Assembly (NCBI GenBank): GCA_041300525.1 | Contig: JBGLNJ010000001.1 | Location: 2,542,001-2,606,000, forward strand | Length of the DNA: 64,000 nt | Direction: 5' to 3' | DNA from: JBGLNJ01 sp041300525 | GTDB taxonomy: Bacteria > Chloroflexota > Anaerolineae > Fen-1058 | Shown: positions 1 through 10,422 of the stretch, one piece after another | Position numbering within the stretch: position 1 is the stretch's first letter | How the letters are laid out: every line of letters begins with the position of its first letter | The notes under the pieces: generated by a model | Told to the model about the DNA's origin: nothing | Databases searched by the model: none | The model's input: only the letters and a program-made list of their open reading frames with translations | Position numbers and translations under genes: made by a program

Positions 1-455
1 CCGTTCAGCCCCACGCGCCGCAGCCCGCGCGAGATAGAAAGGAACGGCAAGAATGCTTCGCTCGGCACGCAGAACACAAACTGGCCGCCGGGCCTCAGCA
101 CGCGCGCCACTTCCGCCATCACCGGGTCGAGATCGGGAATGTGCTCCAGCACCGAGTTGCTGATGACGGCGCCAAAGTGCGCCGACGGGAACGGCATCCC
201 CGCGCCGGAAGCCTGCATCACGAGCGAGTACGCCGCGCGCTCTTGCGCTTCCACGAGCGGCCCCCACCACGGATCAATCCCGACGAAAGGAGGGTGGGGG
301 GGCATGGCCGACGCAAAGTGGCCGTCGCCGCAGCCCAGATCGAGGATTGGCTCAACCAGCGAAATGTCCTCGTAAAAGTGCGCCTCGACCGCGCGCAGCA
401 GCGCGCGAAAGTACGGCAGGTCTTGAAGGTGTTGCCACAAGAAATCGTTGGGCAT
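1..455 (-). CDS. SAM-dependent methyltransferase, class I (partial)
   Basis: About 151 codons are visible before the gene runs off the left edge. The protein begins MPNDFLWQHLQDLPYF. It carries the SAM-binding motif I as LDLGCGDGHFA near residue 38, the acidic loop-2 residue in VGIDPWWG, and the post-motif SNSVLEHIPDLD followed by VLRPGGQFVFCVPSEAF. This is the methyltransferase type-11 pattern. The C-terminal part, which usually decides the substrate, lies outside the window, so the substrate is unknown. It is transcribed leftward in the same direction as the membrane gene upstream. Confidence 0.85.
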   Translation of the reverse strand, partial: MPNDFLWQHLQDLPYFRALLRAVEAHFYEDISLVEPILDLGCGDGHFASAMPPHPPFVGIDPWWGPLVEAQERAAYSLVMQASGAGMPFPSAHFGAVISNSVLEHIPDLDPVMAEVARVLRPGGQFVFCVPSEAFLPFLSISRGLRRVGLN

Positions 456-519
456 CAGGCTCCGTGCGAGTTGTGGAATTCAGGTGATGTGCAAGTCAAT
501 GCTGTTTTCAGTATACGGC

Positions 520-1392
520 CTATTTGCAGTTTCCTGTATCAACCCACTGCCCCTTATCATTTCTACAGGGCGTTGGCGTTGGCACTCCTTGGAATGGCCC
601 CCAGCCACGGGGCATGAAAGTAAACTCACATTCCCAGTTCTTGCTTTCTGAACTGTGTAAACACAAGGTGGCTCCGTCCCTGTCTGGGTCATGCCAATAG
701 CCCAATGTATATTGCTTGTCATTGGAAGTATACAGCCACCCAGTTCCTTGCGTCGTGAGTGCTTCAGGCAATGCTGCCAAGTATACTGGCGCAAGTCCGG
801 TTAACTCGGTTGGATATGTCCCGGTTTCCAAATGGTATTGCTCAAGCGCCTGGACAATTCTATCGCCGTTCTTTTCCGTGACAGTTTCCGGTGATCGAGT
901 TTCTCCTATCGAGATACTTGCCAAGAATGTCACGGGGAGCACCACTCCTACTACCAATGCGGCCAACTTTCGCCAGCGTGGTAATGACCATACCATCCAT
1001 AACCCCGCAACAATCGCTATGCCTGTGGCAGATAATGCGACGAAAAAGGCAAAGGCAGGCGCCCATCCCCCAAAGCTGGCCACATGTCCCAGAGCGAAAC
1101 ATGCCAGAACTGACAACATTAAGCTGAGAGCGATTCGCCACCAGTGAATCTTGCGCGACTCGTGCAAGCTGGATTGCATCAGGAATCCCACGATAGCAGT
1201 GAAAAAGGGTGGCCCCAGGATATCTCTTGAATGATCAGTCGTCAATATGACTACCACGAACCCGACCAGAAAAAGCAAGATCAAGCTGACAACGACTTTT
1301 CGCCGTAGCAGCAACCAGCCGCGTGGAATTGCGAATATTGCCAGACCCATTAAAATGGCTGGCCCGAATAGAGCAACAATTAGTAGAGGCAT
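520..1392 (-). CDS. Multi-pass membrane protein with pseudopilin-like C-terminal domain
   Basis: A 290-residue protein. Roughly the first 160 residues form several hydrophobic segments separated by short basic loops (for example LIVALFGPAILMGLAIF and VVVSLILLFLVGFVVVIL). The soluble tail contains RIVQALEQYHLETGTYP followed by LPEALTTQGTGWLYTS. That arrangement resembles the C-terminal part of type II secretion G-type pseudopilins, which have a helix with ALEQY followed by TYP. The family was not recognised. The tail probably faces the outside. A cluster of hairpins lies directly upstream of the start. Confidence 0.6.
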   Translation of the reverse strand: MPLLIVALFGPAILMGLAIFAIPRGWLLLRRKVVVSLILLFLVGFVVVILTTDHSRDILGPPFFTAIVGFLMQSSLHESRKIHWWRIALSLMLSVLACFALGHVASFGGWAPAFAFFVALSATGIAIVAGLWMVWSLPRWRKLAALVVGVVLPVTFLASISIGETRSPETVTEKNGDRIVQALEQYHLETGTYPTELTGLAPVYLAALPEALTTQGTGWLYTSNDKQYTLGYWHDPDRDGATLCLHSSESKNWECEFTFMPRGWGPFQGVPTPTPCRNDKGQWVDTGNCK

Positions 1393-1400
1393 ACTTTCTG

Positions 1401-1503
1401 CTCGTTCCCACGTTCAGCGTGGGAACGATGATTTTCGACGCTCCGCGTCGAAAAGGGACGCAGAGCGTCCCCATCTGGCATTCCACGCAGAGCGTGGAAC
1501 GAG
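1401..1503. repeat. Cluster of four adjacent palindromic hairpins
   Basis: Four inverted repeats follow one another: TCGTTCCCACG with its mirror, TTTTCGACGC with its mirror, GGGACGC/GCGTCCC, and TTCCACGC/GCGTGGAA. Two of them share the loop AGA. They sit between the start of the leftward membrane gene and the rightward TA pair. They are probably mobile or structural palindromes; no coding role is visible. Confidence 0.75.
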
Positions 1504-1626
1504 AAGGCTGAACAGTTACGAAATGAGATGGACATGTGAGTTCCGTTGAATCTGGTTAGCGACAAGGGTTGACTTTTGACGCGTGCTCGGCTAAGATATA
1601 GCTACATTGGCCCCAAGGCTTCCGGG

Positions 1627-1935
1627 ATGGACATCGAATTCATACGGCAAAAAATCCGACAGAGAGCCTACGTCATTGACCCTCAGCACATCTTGGTGTT
1701 GGATAAATATGGTGTCACGCCGGACAACATCGAGCAAGTTGTCTTGACTGGCGAGATCATTGAAAGCTATCCGCACAACTTGTTCTTGGGTTTCTTGTCA
1801 GATGGAATGCCATTGCATGTTGCGTGCAGCTATTGGGCGCCGAAAGACCTGATCTACATTCACACGGTTTATATTCCCGATGAACGTTGGAAACCTGATT
1901 ATAAGACGAGACGGAAAGATTGGAAAGAACGATGA
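1627..1935 (+). CDS. DUF4258 domain protein, probable toxin of a TA pair
   Basis: A 102-residue protein starting MDIEFIRQKIRQRAY. An upstream in-frame ATG at 1576 exists, but the domain begins here. It shows the DUF4258 pattern: a helix followed by QVVLTGEIIESYPH, then PLHVACSY and LIYIHTVYIPDERWKPDYKTRR. DUF4258 proteins are RelE-like folds often paired with YgiT-type zinc-finger antitoxins, and the next gene is exactly that. The stop overlaps the next start in an ATGA, so translation is coupled. RNase activity is a family inference and is untested here. Confidence 0.8.
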   Translation: MDIEFIRQKIRQRAYVIDPQHILVLDKYGVTPDNIEQVVLTGEIIESYPHNLFLGFLSDGMPLHVACSYWAPKDLIYIHTVYIPDERWKPDYKTRRKDWKER

Positions 1936-2222
1936 ACAGGCTACCTTGTCCCGAATGTCATCTGGAGACGATGCAAGAATCTATTATCACCCTGGCTTAT
2001 GCTCAGGATGGCGTTACTTTGCGGATCAACAATGTCCCGGCGCTGGTGTGCTCCAATTGCGGCAAGCAACTCGTCACCGGCGACGTCGCGCACCAGGTCA
2101 GCGATATTGTCCAGCAGGTCAAGGGACATGCCGCCCTGCAACATCTGAGTCTGGATGTCCATCAACTCCAGGAACAAATCACTCAAGTAAAGTCCGCCAG
2201 TCTTGAGCTAGTCTACGCCTGA
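1932..2222 (+). CDS. YgiT-type zinc-finger protein, probable antitoxin
   Basis: A 96-residue protein with two CxxC knuckles near its N-terminus (CPECH at about residue 5 and CSNCG near residue 40). The tail is helical, HQLQEQITQVKSASLELVYA. This is the MqsA N-domain/YgiT zinc-finger layout without the usual C-terminal helix-turn-helix. The gene is coupled to the DUF4258 gene by a 4-nt overlap. The zinc domain probably neutralises the toxin. The last 15 nt overlap the convergent glycosyltransferase gene. Confidence 0.82.
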   Translation: MNRLPCPECHLETMQESIITLAYAQDGVTLRINNVPALVCSNCGKQLVTGDVAHQVSDIVQQVKGHAALQHLSLDVHQLQEQITQVKSASLELVYA

Positions 2223-3437
2223 TCGCCCCACGATGCTCGCAGGCCGGGCCATGTCCTGCTGGCTGTTTGCCTCTTGCCTCTCGCTTCTTGCTCGCTCTGC
2301 AATCAGCTCTTCAAACAACTCTTCGTACAATTCTGCCGTGCGTGGCGTGCTGTACATCGCCTGGATCTCGGCGCGCGGGTGTACGTAACGCTCGCGGTTG
2401 TCCAGGATGCGGAGGATGGCCTCGGCCAGTGCGACGCTATCGCCGACAGGAACTACCTCGCCCATGCCGGTGCTCTGTGGCGGAACGCGCACGCCGGGCA
2501 GGTCGCTGGCGATGGAGGGTGTGCCGCACAGCATCGCTTCCACCTGCACCAGCCCGAACGACTCGGTCGAGTTGAGGCTGGGCAGCACGGTGCAGTGGCA
2601 CGCCGAAAAGAACGTCGCCATATCGCTCGGGTTCAACGTGCCCAGAAACGTCCAGTGATCGCGGAATCGTTCAAACATCGGCGCGAGCTTGCGCGCATAA
2701 GCCTCCTCACCGATAATGTTCGTCGGCCCGGCGAACAACACGCGCGCATCGGGGAATCTCTTGAGGACGCTGGGCAGCGCTTGGAGCAACACCTCGACAC
2801 CTTTCTCGGTCGCCAGCCGCGCAGCAAAGCCAATGACGTGATGCCCGTCTAGCGACCACTGGCGCCGAAATACGGCGATAGCTTCCGGCGTGGGCGTCGC
2901 CATCTCGACCGGCGGCGGAATGATGCGCACCTTGTTCTGAAAGTGAGACAGGTAAGCCGAGTGGCTGGCATAGTCTTGCGTGTACGAGACCATCACATCG
3001 GCCAATGTGCCGGCGGCCAGGTTCGCTGCGTCAACCACCTTGTTGACCGCGCGATTGAACAGCCCAGGGGGCAACTGCAAGTCACAATGGAACGTGAGCA
3101 CGGTGGGCTTGTTGAGCAATCGCCCGCGCAGCGCAATGCCCGCCGCGTCGAGCTGCGGCAGGTGCAGGCTGAGCACGTCGGCCCAGCGCGTAAAGCGGTT
3201 GGCGAGGAAGCCGAAGGTGGGCATGATGACGCCCTTGCTCACGCGCAGCAGCACAGGCGCGCGCACCACGCGCACGCCGTCCAGCCGCTCGACGTGCGGG
3301 AGCGTTCTGTCATACTGCGAGGTGAGCACCGTCACGTGATGCCCGCGCGCAGCCAGCCCGCGCGCCAGCCGCTCGACATAGATCGTCAGCCCGCTGGTCC
3401 ACGGGCGATAATAAGTCAAAGCGATGAGGACATTCAT
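2208..3437 (-). CDS. Glycosyltransferase family 4
   Basis: A 409-residue GT-B enzyme. The start MNVLIALTYYRPWTSGLTIY is placed at 3437, where the ATG overlaps the stop of the epimerase gene (ATGA). The donor-side domain shows VIGFAARLATEKGVEVLLQALP, the FAGP loop, and the EX7E-type motif ESFGLVQVEAMLCGTPSIASDLPGVR split over two stretches. It should transfer an activated sugar onto a glycan or lipid. The coupled upstream epimerase suggests the donor nucleotide sugar is made next to it. The last 20 or so residues look degenerate and may be extension into former intergenic sequence. Confidence 0.88.
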   Translation of the reverse strand: MNVLIALTYYRPWTSGLTIYVERLARGLAARGHHVTVLTSQYDRTLPHVERLDGVRVVRAPVLLRVSKGVIMPTFGFLANRFTRWADVLSLHLPQLDAAGIALRGRLLNKPTVLTFHCDLQLPPGLFNRAVNKVVDAANLAAGTLADVMVSYTQDYASHSAYLSHFQNKVRIIPPPVEMATPTPEAIAVFRRQWSLDGHHVIGFAARLATEKGVEVLLQALPSVLKRFPDARVLFAGPTNIIGEEAYARKLAPMFERFRDHWTFLGTLNPSDMATFFSACHCTVLPSLNSTESFGLVQVEAMLCGTPSIASDLPGVRVPPQSTGMGEVVPVGDSVALAEAILRILDNRERYVHPRAEIQAMYSTPRTAELYEELFEELIAERARSERQEANSQQDMARPASIVGRSGVD

Positions 3438-4459
3438 TTGAAAAGCTCTGTGTTGGCGGCAACCCATTCATACAGCGTCCGCACGCCCTCGGTCACGCCG
3501 ACCTTGGGCCGCCAGCCCAGGTCGCGTTGCGCCTTGCGCGTGTCCATGATGCAGATGCGCTGATCGCCGGGCCGCCAATCGGCGTAGGCTACATCTACCC
3601 TGCGTCCCATCAAGTCTTGCAGCATCGGCCCCAGCTCGGCCCACACGCTCAGCACGTTCTCCGGCCCGCCGCCCACGTTATAGACCTGGCCGGCCGACGC
3701 GTCAATGCGATCAATTGCGGCCTGGTAAACGTCGAGCAGATCGGTCACGAACAAAACGTCGCGCACCTGTTTGCCGTTGCCGTAGATGGTGATGGGCTTG
3801 TCGGTTACGGCGGCGATGATGAACCAGGCGATCCAGCCCTGATCTTCAATGCCGAACTGGCGCGTGCCATAGATGCACGATTGGCGAAAGACCACCGTGC
3901 GCAGGCCATAGATGCGCGCGTAATCGCGCACGTACTGGTCGCCCGCGCCTTTGGAGCACCCGTAGGGCGAGTGAAAATCGAGCGGCTGCGTTTCGGGAAT
4001 GCCGTGCGGCAGGTCGCGGTAACGGTAGCGCGTTGCTTCTTCCTCAACGACCGCGTCTTCCATCCCGCCGTAGACTTTGTTGGTGGAAGCGTAGATAAAG
4101 ATCGGATCGTTTCCCGCCGTGCGCGCCGCCTCCAGCGCGTTGAACGTGCCCAGCGCGTTGTTCTCGAAATCGTCGCGCGGATCGAGCACCGAAGTCGTCA
4201 CGGCCACCTGACCGGCCAGGTGATAGATCACGTCCTGGCCGCGCGCCGCCTGGGCCAGCGCGCCGAAATCGCGCACGTCGGCCTGGATCAACTGAAAGCT
4301 GCCCGCGCCGTGAAGCGAGGTCAGCCAGTCCAGGTTGCTCTGCACGCCGCGCCGCGCAAGGTTATCATAGATCGTCACGGCCTGGCCCGCGCCGATGAGG
4401 CGGTTCGCCAGGTTGCAGCCGATAAAGCCTGCTCCGCCTGTGATGAGTGTGCGTTTCAT
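3434..4459 (-). CDS. NAD-dependent sugar-nucleotide epimerase, CDP-paratose 2-epimerase type
   Basis: A 341-residue extended SDR. The NAD-binding motif is TGGAGFIGCNLA at the N-terminus and the catalytic YxxxK is in SPYGCSKGAGDQYV. YNVGGGPENVLSVWAEL with DWRPGDQRICIMDTRKA closely follows the CDP-tyvelose/CDP-paratose 2-epimerase branch. The substrate is assigned from the family pattern only. The start at 4459 has an AGGAGG-like RBS. The ATGA overlap with the GT4 gene implies a surface-polysaccharide operon. About 10 bp upstream of the start the sequence changes abruptly into the broken kinase gene. Confidence 0.85.
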   Translation of the reverse strand: MKRTLITGGAGFIGCNLANRLIGAGQAVTIYDNLARRGVQSNLDWLTSLHGAGSFQLIQADVRDFGALAQAARGQDVIYHLAGQVAVTTSVLDPRDDFENNALGTFNALEAARTAGNDPIFIYASTNKVYGGMEDAVVEEEATRYRYRDLPHGIPETQPLDFHSPYGCSKGAGDQYVRDYARIYGLRTVVFRQSCIYGTRQFGIEDQGWIAWFIIAAVTDKPITIYGNGKQVRDVLFVTDLLDVYQAAIDRIDASAGQVYNVGGGPENVLSVWAELGPMLQDLMGRRVDVAYADWRPGDQRICIMDTRKAQRDLGWRPKVGVTEGVRTLYEWVAANTELFK

Positions 4460-4467
4460 GCTTCCTC

Positions 4468-7400
4468 CGTGGGATCTGCTGCAAGAAAACGATATCGGAC
4501 ACCAACCGGGTAACAAGAGTGGTCTTTTCAGCCACAATCTTTAGGCAGTCTTGCTGACGCTCGTTCATCTGGCCCAGGTCACCGGCCGTCAGCAACTCGA
4601 CGTACCCTTTGATGAACGTCAACGGCGTTCGCAGCTCGTGGCTGACGTTTTGCACCAATTCATCCTTGAGCCGATCCACTTGCTGCAATTCGGCGTAGGC
4701 GTGCTCCAGACGTTGGGCGCGCTCCTTGAGGTCTTTGAACAATTGCGCATTCTCAATGGACACGGCGGCCTGCGCGGCGGCAATGGCGATGAGCCACTCG
4801 TCGTCACGGGTGAAAGCGTTCGGGATATCATGGTCAATGGTCAACGCGCCGATGACCCGCTCGTGGACGATGAGTGGCATGCAGAGCAGTGACCGGACGG
4901 TGGGATCGAAAAAGATAAAGTCAATCGCGTGCGTGTCTGGCACATAGATCCGCTTGCCGGTAGCGGCCACCTGGCCGGCAATGCCTTCGCCCCACTTTAG
5001 CCGGGCGGCTTCCCTCCATCTGGTTTGCAGCCCAGCGGCGGCGCAAATCTCGAGCGACTGTCCGTCGGGAGCGACCAGCCAGATGTTGACGCCCCGGCAG
5101 CCCAACACCCGCTTGAGCGACCCCACGACCGAGTTCATCACTTGCGCCATATCCAGGCTGGTGCTCATTTGCTGGGCAAATGAATAAAGCGTAGAGACCT
5201 CGTCGAGCCGCCGTTGCATCTCTCGGTGCAGCCGCGCGTTTTCGATGATGACGGCCAGTTGCCCCGCCAGCGCCAGCAAAAGCCGCTGATCGTCTTCTGT
5301 GAAGCGATTGACCTGCAGGCTCTCCACATTCATGACGCCGACGAGCCGGTCGCTCACCACCAAGGGGACGGCTAACTCGCTGCGGGTGTGCGGCAACGTC
5401 GCGGTGTAGCGCGGGTCTTTCTGCACATCCGGCACAAGCAAGGGTTGCTTCTGCTGCGCCACCCAGCCGACGATGCCCTCGCCCTGCTGCATGTTCTGGT
5501 CAACGATGGTCGGCGGGAGACCGTAAGAGGCCTCGGTGTGCAGCAGCCCCGTGATCGAATCCAGCAGGATAAACTCAAAGGTTTCAAAACGCAGCGTCCG
5601 GCGAATTGCGGCCAACATTCGCTCGAGCACCTGGGCCAGGTCGAGTGAGCCTGCCCCGGCCAGGGCCACCTCGGACAAGATCGTGAGCTCATCCAGGCGA
5701 CGGCGCGTTTCCGCATACAGGTGCGCGTTCTGGATAGCCACGCCAACTTGGCTGGCAAAGATTTGAGCCAGTTCGACTTCCTCGGCCGTAAACTTGCGCG
5801 GCGAACCTTTGCTGTAGACGACAAGCGTGCCGCTGAACTGGCCGCCGCTCGTCAGCGGGACGGCCAGCACCGAGCACAGCCCCTCACGCTGGATCAGACC
5901 TGCGTCGCCAAAGGGTTGGACGGCCAAATCCTCAATGATCATGGGGTGAGCTTTTTGCACAGCCTCCAGGCGTTCTTGGGGAATGTATTGTCGTTCCACG
6001 TATTCGGGCGACAAGCCATGGCTGGCTCGGACGACCAGGCGCGAGCCATCGTCGCTCCACATCAACAGGCTGGATGCCTGCGCGTCAAACGTCCGGGCCG
6101 CTTCATCCGCAATGAGACGCAGCAAGACCACCAAATCCATCTCGGCGTTGATGCCGGCCGCCGTCACCTGCAAACTTTCGAGATGCTGACGGCGCTGTCG
6201 CTCCCGCTCATACAATTGCGCGTTGTCAATGATGACGGCCAACTGCCCGCCGGCCGTGACGAGCACGCGCTCGTCATCCGCGTTGAAAGCGTCAGAGCGC
6301 GGGCTTTGCGCGTCAATCACACCCACCACGCGCTCGCCCGCCTTGAGCGGCACGGCCATCTCTGAAAAAACACCCGGGATACCGGGCAAATAACGCGAGT
6401 CGGCGCCCACATTGCCCACGCGCAGCGGCATGCCGGTGGAGGCCGCCGTCCCCACGATGCCCTGGCCCAGTTTGATGCGAATGTTGCGAGAATAGTCGCC
6501 GACCGTGCCGGAATGAGCGTACAGGTCAGCATACCCATCCGCTGCGTTGACAAGGAACAACCCCAGGTGTTCGAGGCCCAGGTTGTGCTGCAAGGCTTGC
6601 ACGGTTCGTTGCACGACTTGCGACAGATCGAGCGTGGATGCGGCCGCCAGCGCGATCTCGTGCAACGCGGACAACTCGTCCAACCGGCGGCGCGTCTCCT
6701 CGTACAGCCGCGCATTGTCCAACGCCGTGGCGGCCTGCTCGGCCAACAGCCCCACCACACGCAGTTCTTCCGGCGTGAAGGTGTGCGGGGCGAAAAAGAC
6801 AATGACCAACACACCCAGCGAGCGAGCGGCGCGGCGCAGCGGGAAGCCGGCGATGGCCTGCATGCCCCATTGTCGGTAGTCGGACGACTCGTACAATGGG
6901 TCATTCGGCGCATCGTTGATGATCAACGGCTCGTTGCCGTGAAGCGCGCGCGCCGTCAATCCATCCCGGCGCGGATGGACGACGGACGGTGTATGGCGAC
7001 CATCCTTCTGGAGGGCCACTCCAAAAACCAACTCATCCTTGACGGAATCGTATAGGAAAATGCGAGCGTCGTCAGCGCGCACCAACTTGAGCGCGTTTTG
7101 CGCAATGGTTTCCAGCACCATCGAAATGTCCAGCGATGCGCTGATCTGCAAGCTGATCTCTTGCAGCGCAGTCAGCTCGGCCACGCGCTGGCGAGTCTCT
7201 TCAAACAGTTCTGCATTTTGGATGGCTATGCCGATCTGAACAGCCAGCGTTTCCATCGCCTGGACGTCGTCCAAGCCAAATGCGCCGCGTTCCAGGTGCT
7301 GCACATCCAACACACCGATGACGTGTTGTCCGTGCGCAATGGGCACGCATAACTCGGAACTGACCTTTTCGAGATCCGTCGAATAGTTGACATAGCGCGG

Positions 7401-9710
7401 CTCCTGAGTAATGTCGTTAGCGAGCAACGTTTCACCGTGCTGAATCACGTAACCGATCATGCCCACATTGATCGCCTGGCGATAGCCGACGAGCAAGGGG
7501 ACGGGATAACAGCCGGCGAATGCATGCAACACGACTTGCGCGTGCGCCGCGTCCAACAAGAATAGCGCCACGTGAAAGTAACCGAAGGATTGCTGGATCG
7601 CTTGCGCGGTGCGGCCAAGCAAGTCGGCCAGGTCGAGCGTGGCCGTGACCTGGCGCGCGATCTCGTTGATGAGCGCCAGGTGAGCATTACGGCGGCTTTC
7701 CGCTTCGTATAAACGGGCATTATCCAGCGCCACGCCCACCTGATCCGCGATGGCCGTGAGCACCGCGACGTCATGCGGCGCGAACGTATGCGCCCGATAG
7801 CTCATCGCGCCAAGCACACCGACAACCTTGCCGCGCGCGCGCATCGGGACCAAGGCCATGGCTTGAAAGCCCTCATACCCAAATTCCGCCGCGGCCAGGC
7901 GTGGATCTCCCCGCACGTCACCCGTGACAATAGGTTCGCCCGTGGCGACGGCCTGACCGGAAATGCCTGTTCCCAGTTTGACGCGAATAGGGTCGGCCAA
8001 GCCTTGATGTCGCCAGCCCCGGTGAACTCGCATCACCAGTTCGCCCGCCATTTCATCCACCAGGCTGATGGCGCCGGCTTCCATGCCAATGACCTCGAGC
8101 GCTTTGTCCAGCGCCACGTCCAGCGTGACGCGCAAGTCAAGGGACTGGCTGACGGTTGCGGCCACAGTGTTGAGCGCAGCCAGTTCTTCGGCGCGGCGCA
8201 AGGTCTCTTCGTACAGCCGCGCGTTTTCGATGGTGGCGGCGGCCTGGTCGGCCAGGGTCTGCAAAAATGAAAGGTCTGCATCGGCAAAGGCGGCCCGGCG
8301 TGAGCTGCCCAGGTCAATGTTGCCCAGCACCCGTTCGCCATGCACCAGGGGAATCACCATCTCGGAACGGACGCGTATGCCGCACCGCAGGACGACATAG
8401 TCCGGGTCACTCGACACATCATCCACGCGGATGATCTGCCGCGTGCGATAGGCGCGGCCATTGATACCTTGCGTGAGCAACAAGGGCGTGGCTTGGACAT
8501 GGCGACTGGCGCGTTCAGACAGCCCCGACATCGCGCGCGGCTCAAAACAGTCCGCGTCCTGGTTAACCGTGAACACCACTCCCTCGCTGGCGCCCGCCGC
8601 GCGCACAGCCTCATTCACAGCTACCTGCAACACAGCGTTCAATTCCAACCCAGCGGAAAAGGCCCGATCCACCTGCAGGAGAGTGCTCAATTCCTGGCAG
8701 CGCTCCTCCGCACGCCGGACGAGGCGCATGTTTTCCACCGCCAAGCCCAGCGGGCCAGCCAGGGCCGACAATGCGCTCAAATCATCCGAAGAGAATGGAT
8801 GAGGGACGCGGCGGAACACGCTCAACACGCCGACCGCGCCGGCCTGTCCGATCAGCGGGGCCAGCGCAACCGTTTGAATGTCTTCGTCACGGAATTCCGA
8901 CGTGTTGAGACGCCGGCTGATGCGGCGGGCCGTGTGCGAAACCGCGAGCCTTTGGCCGCTGGCGGCCACCTGCCCGATCAAACCCTGGCCCGCGCGCCGC
9001 CGTAGGCCGACTGGATCGGCACGCCAGCCCTGTGTGGCCCGCAAGGTTAACTGACCCTCGTCTAACAGCGCGATAGCGCCTCCGTCTGCCGTCAGCGCAT
9101 CACACGCGTGAGACAACACAGCCCGCAGGCCCTGATCCAGGTCGGACATTTTGATCAACGTCGTCGTCACCGCAGTGACCGCCTCGGGCACAGCCTGGCA
9201 CTGGCGCAGCGAGTCCTCCAATTTTACCCGCTGAGAAATGTCGTGTACGACAAAGCAGTACTGGGGGCACTGATCCAGCCGCCAGAACGACAGCCCGACG
9301 GGCGTCAGACTGCCGTCGCGCCGAGTCGCCTCGGTTTCCAGGTAGCTTGGCTGCCCGCTCTTGAGCAACGCAGCCCACACGGTCTTGAGCGATGCTTGTT
9401 GAGCAGCCGGGAAGAACTCCCACAACGCGCGGCCCAGGGTTTTGTTGCGCGGGTAATTCAACGGGGATTGTTCGGACGCCGAATTGGCGCAGCGGATGAC
9501 GCCGAGTGGATCAACCAGGTAAGCCGGATCGTGCAGCCCTTCGAACATCATCTGCCAGCGGGCTACCGGCCAGTCTGTGTCAGAAAGTGTGGCAACTTTT
9601 CCCTTCGCCGTCGGGCGACGCGAGGGGGAGGGCGTGGGCACTGGGGCGGGAGATGAAACGCGAACCTTTCGGCTCGCTGGAGAACGGTGCTTGGCTCCCG
9701 TGCCGCTCAC
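4468..9710 (-). CDS. PAS plus nine-GAF sensor histidine kinase, 3'-truncated
   Basis: About 1,747 codons are left. The preferred start is the GTG at 9710: it follows AAAGGAG and overlaps the upstream stop as GTGA. Order: a PAS domain (about residues 45-160), then nine consecutive GAF domains of about 165 residues, each closing with a helix like ENARLYEETRRR. Then comes a HisKA domain with the phospho-acceptor His in NVSHELRTPLTFIKGY. The protein should end in a HATPase_c domain, but after SDIVFLQQI the reading frame passes into the epimerase leader and then reads that gene out of frame. No ATP-binding domain is present, so as written it could not autophosphorylate. The loss is best explained by a sequence junction, not natural decay. 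Ligands are unknown. Confidence 0.88.
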
Positions 9711-10048
9711 ACCAATTTCTCCTTTAACAGCCAACTCCAATACTGCCAGGCGACTCTCACGCTGATCGCCATAGCGATGGCGAACGGGACATGGTATGCG
9801 GCCAACGAGAAGAACGGGCTGCTCAACAAGCCCAGGCGCGACGAGGGCGGCGAGAGCGCCAGGCTGCTGAGCACCACGCGCGCCACAAAAGAAATACTCA
9901 GGAACGCGAGAGCCACATAATAGCCACGGTAATAGGGTTTCATCTTGGTGACCGCGCCCAACCGCCGGCTGAGGTTGGCAAAGGTTAAGAGCAAGTACAT
10001 GAGCGCGATCAACCCGACGACGCCCAACGGCGTAACCAGCACGTTCAC
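9707..10048 (-). CDS. Small membrane protein, three to four helices
   Basis: A 113-residue protein with hydrophobic segments in MNVLVTPLGVVGLIALMYLLL, YYVALAFLSISFVARVVL and YHVPFAIAMAISVRVAW. The family was not recognised. It lies in a tight leftward cluster: its start overlaps the upstream membrane gene by 4 nt and its stop overlaps the GTG of the GAF kinase by 4 nt. That coupling suggests it works with the kinase, perhaps as a membrane partner for this soluble-looking sensor. Confidence 0.65.
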   Translation of the reverse strand: MNVLVTPLGVVGLIALMYLLLTFANLSRRLGAVTKMKPYYRGYYVALAFLSISFVARVVLSSLALSPPSSRLGLLSSPFFSLAAYHVPFAIAMAISVRVAWQYWSWLLKEKLV

Positions 10049-10335
10049 CTGCGGCCTCCGGTCATTTTTCGCAATACGAACACACCCATCGCGATCAGCG
10101 ACGCGCCTCCGGCCAGTTGCAGCGTGTTGCCGATCACGTCGCCGTTCCAGTCACCGACTGTGGCATAACGCAGCCCGCCCAGGAGCAACAACGCCAGAGG
10201 GATCATAAAGAACCGGTAACGTGTGGGTTGCCCCGACGTGACCTGGTAAAAATGCGCGATGCGGTAGAGCAGGAAGATCAATACTCCGGCTCCGCCCCAG
10301 GCGATCAATGTCAGGAAACGGCCGATCAAGTCCAT
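10045..10335 (-). CDS. Small membrane protein, three helices
   Basis: A 96-residue protein. The start is placed at MDLIGRFLTLIAWGG, because the ten residues before it are encoded by a GACTA-type intergenic repeat. Helices lie around LTLIAWGGAGVLIFLLYRIA, FFMIPLALLLLGGL and LQLAGGASLIAMGVFVL. The family was not recognised. It is the middle gene of a coupled cluster running from the KaiC-like ATPase to the GAF kinase. Confidence 0.6.
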   Translation of the reverse strand: MDLIGRFLTLIAWGGAGVLIFLLYRIAHFYQVTSGQPTRYRFFMIPLALLLLGGLRYATVGDWNGDVIGNTLQLAGGASLIAMGVFVLRKMTGGRR

Positions 10336-10383
10336 AGTCAAATAATCGTCTAGTCGGATAGGCATATAGTCAACTCGTCGGGT

Positions 10384-10416
10384 AGTCTTCTAGTCGCTTG
10401 GCCTGACTAGAAGACT
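10384..10416 (-). terminator. Perfect 12-bp inverted repeat, possible terminator
   Basis: AGTCTTCTAGTC pairs perfectly with GACTAGAAGACT across a 9-nt loop. It sits between the KaiC-like fragment and the small membrane genes, inside a run of GACTA/TAGTC motifs. There is no T-run, so it may be a repeat and not a terminator. Confidence 0.4.
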
Positions 10417-10422
10417 GCACGA

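Noticed and set aside
1401..1503. CRISPR array
   Set aside because: The repeats are palindromes directly next to one another, of different sequence and without spacers of equal length.
3527..4513. A 328-codon plus-strand open frame
   Set aside because: Shadow of the sugar-nucleotide epimerase, which has the Rossmann and YxxxK motifs.
4365..9740. Reading the kinase frame as a 1,791-residue protein with a novel C-terminus
   Set aside because: The last 40 or so residues are the epimerase leader and coding region read out of frame; the HATPase domain is simply missing at a junction.
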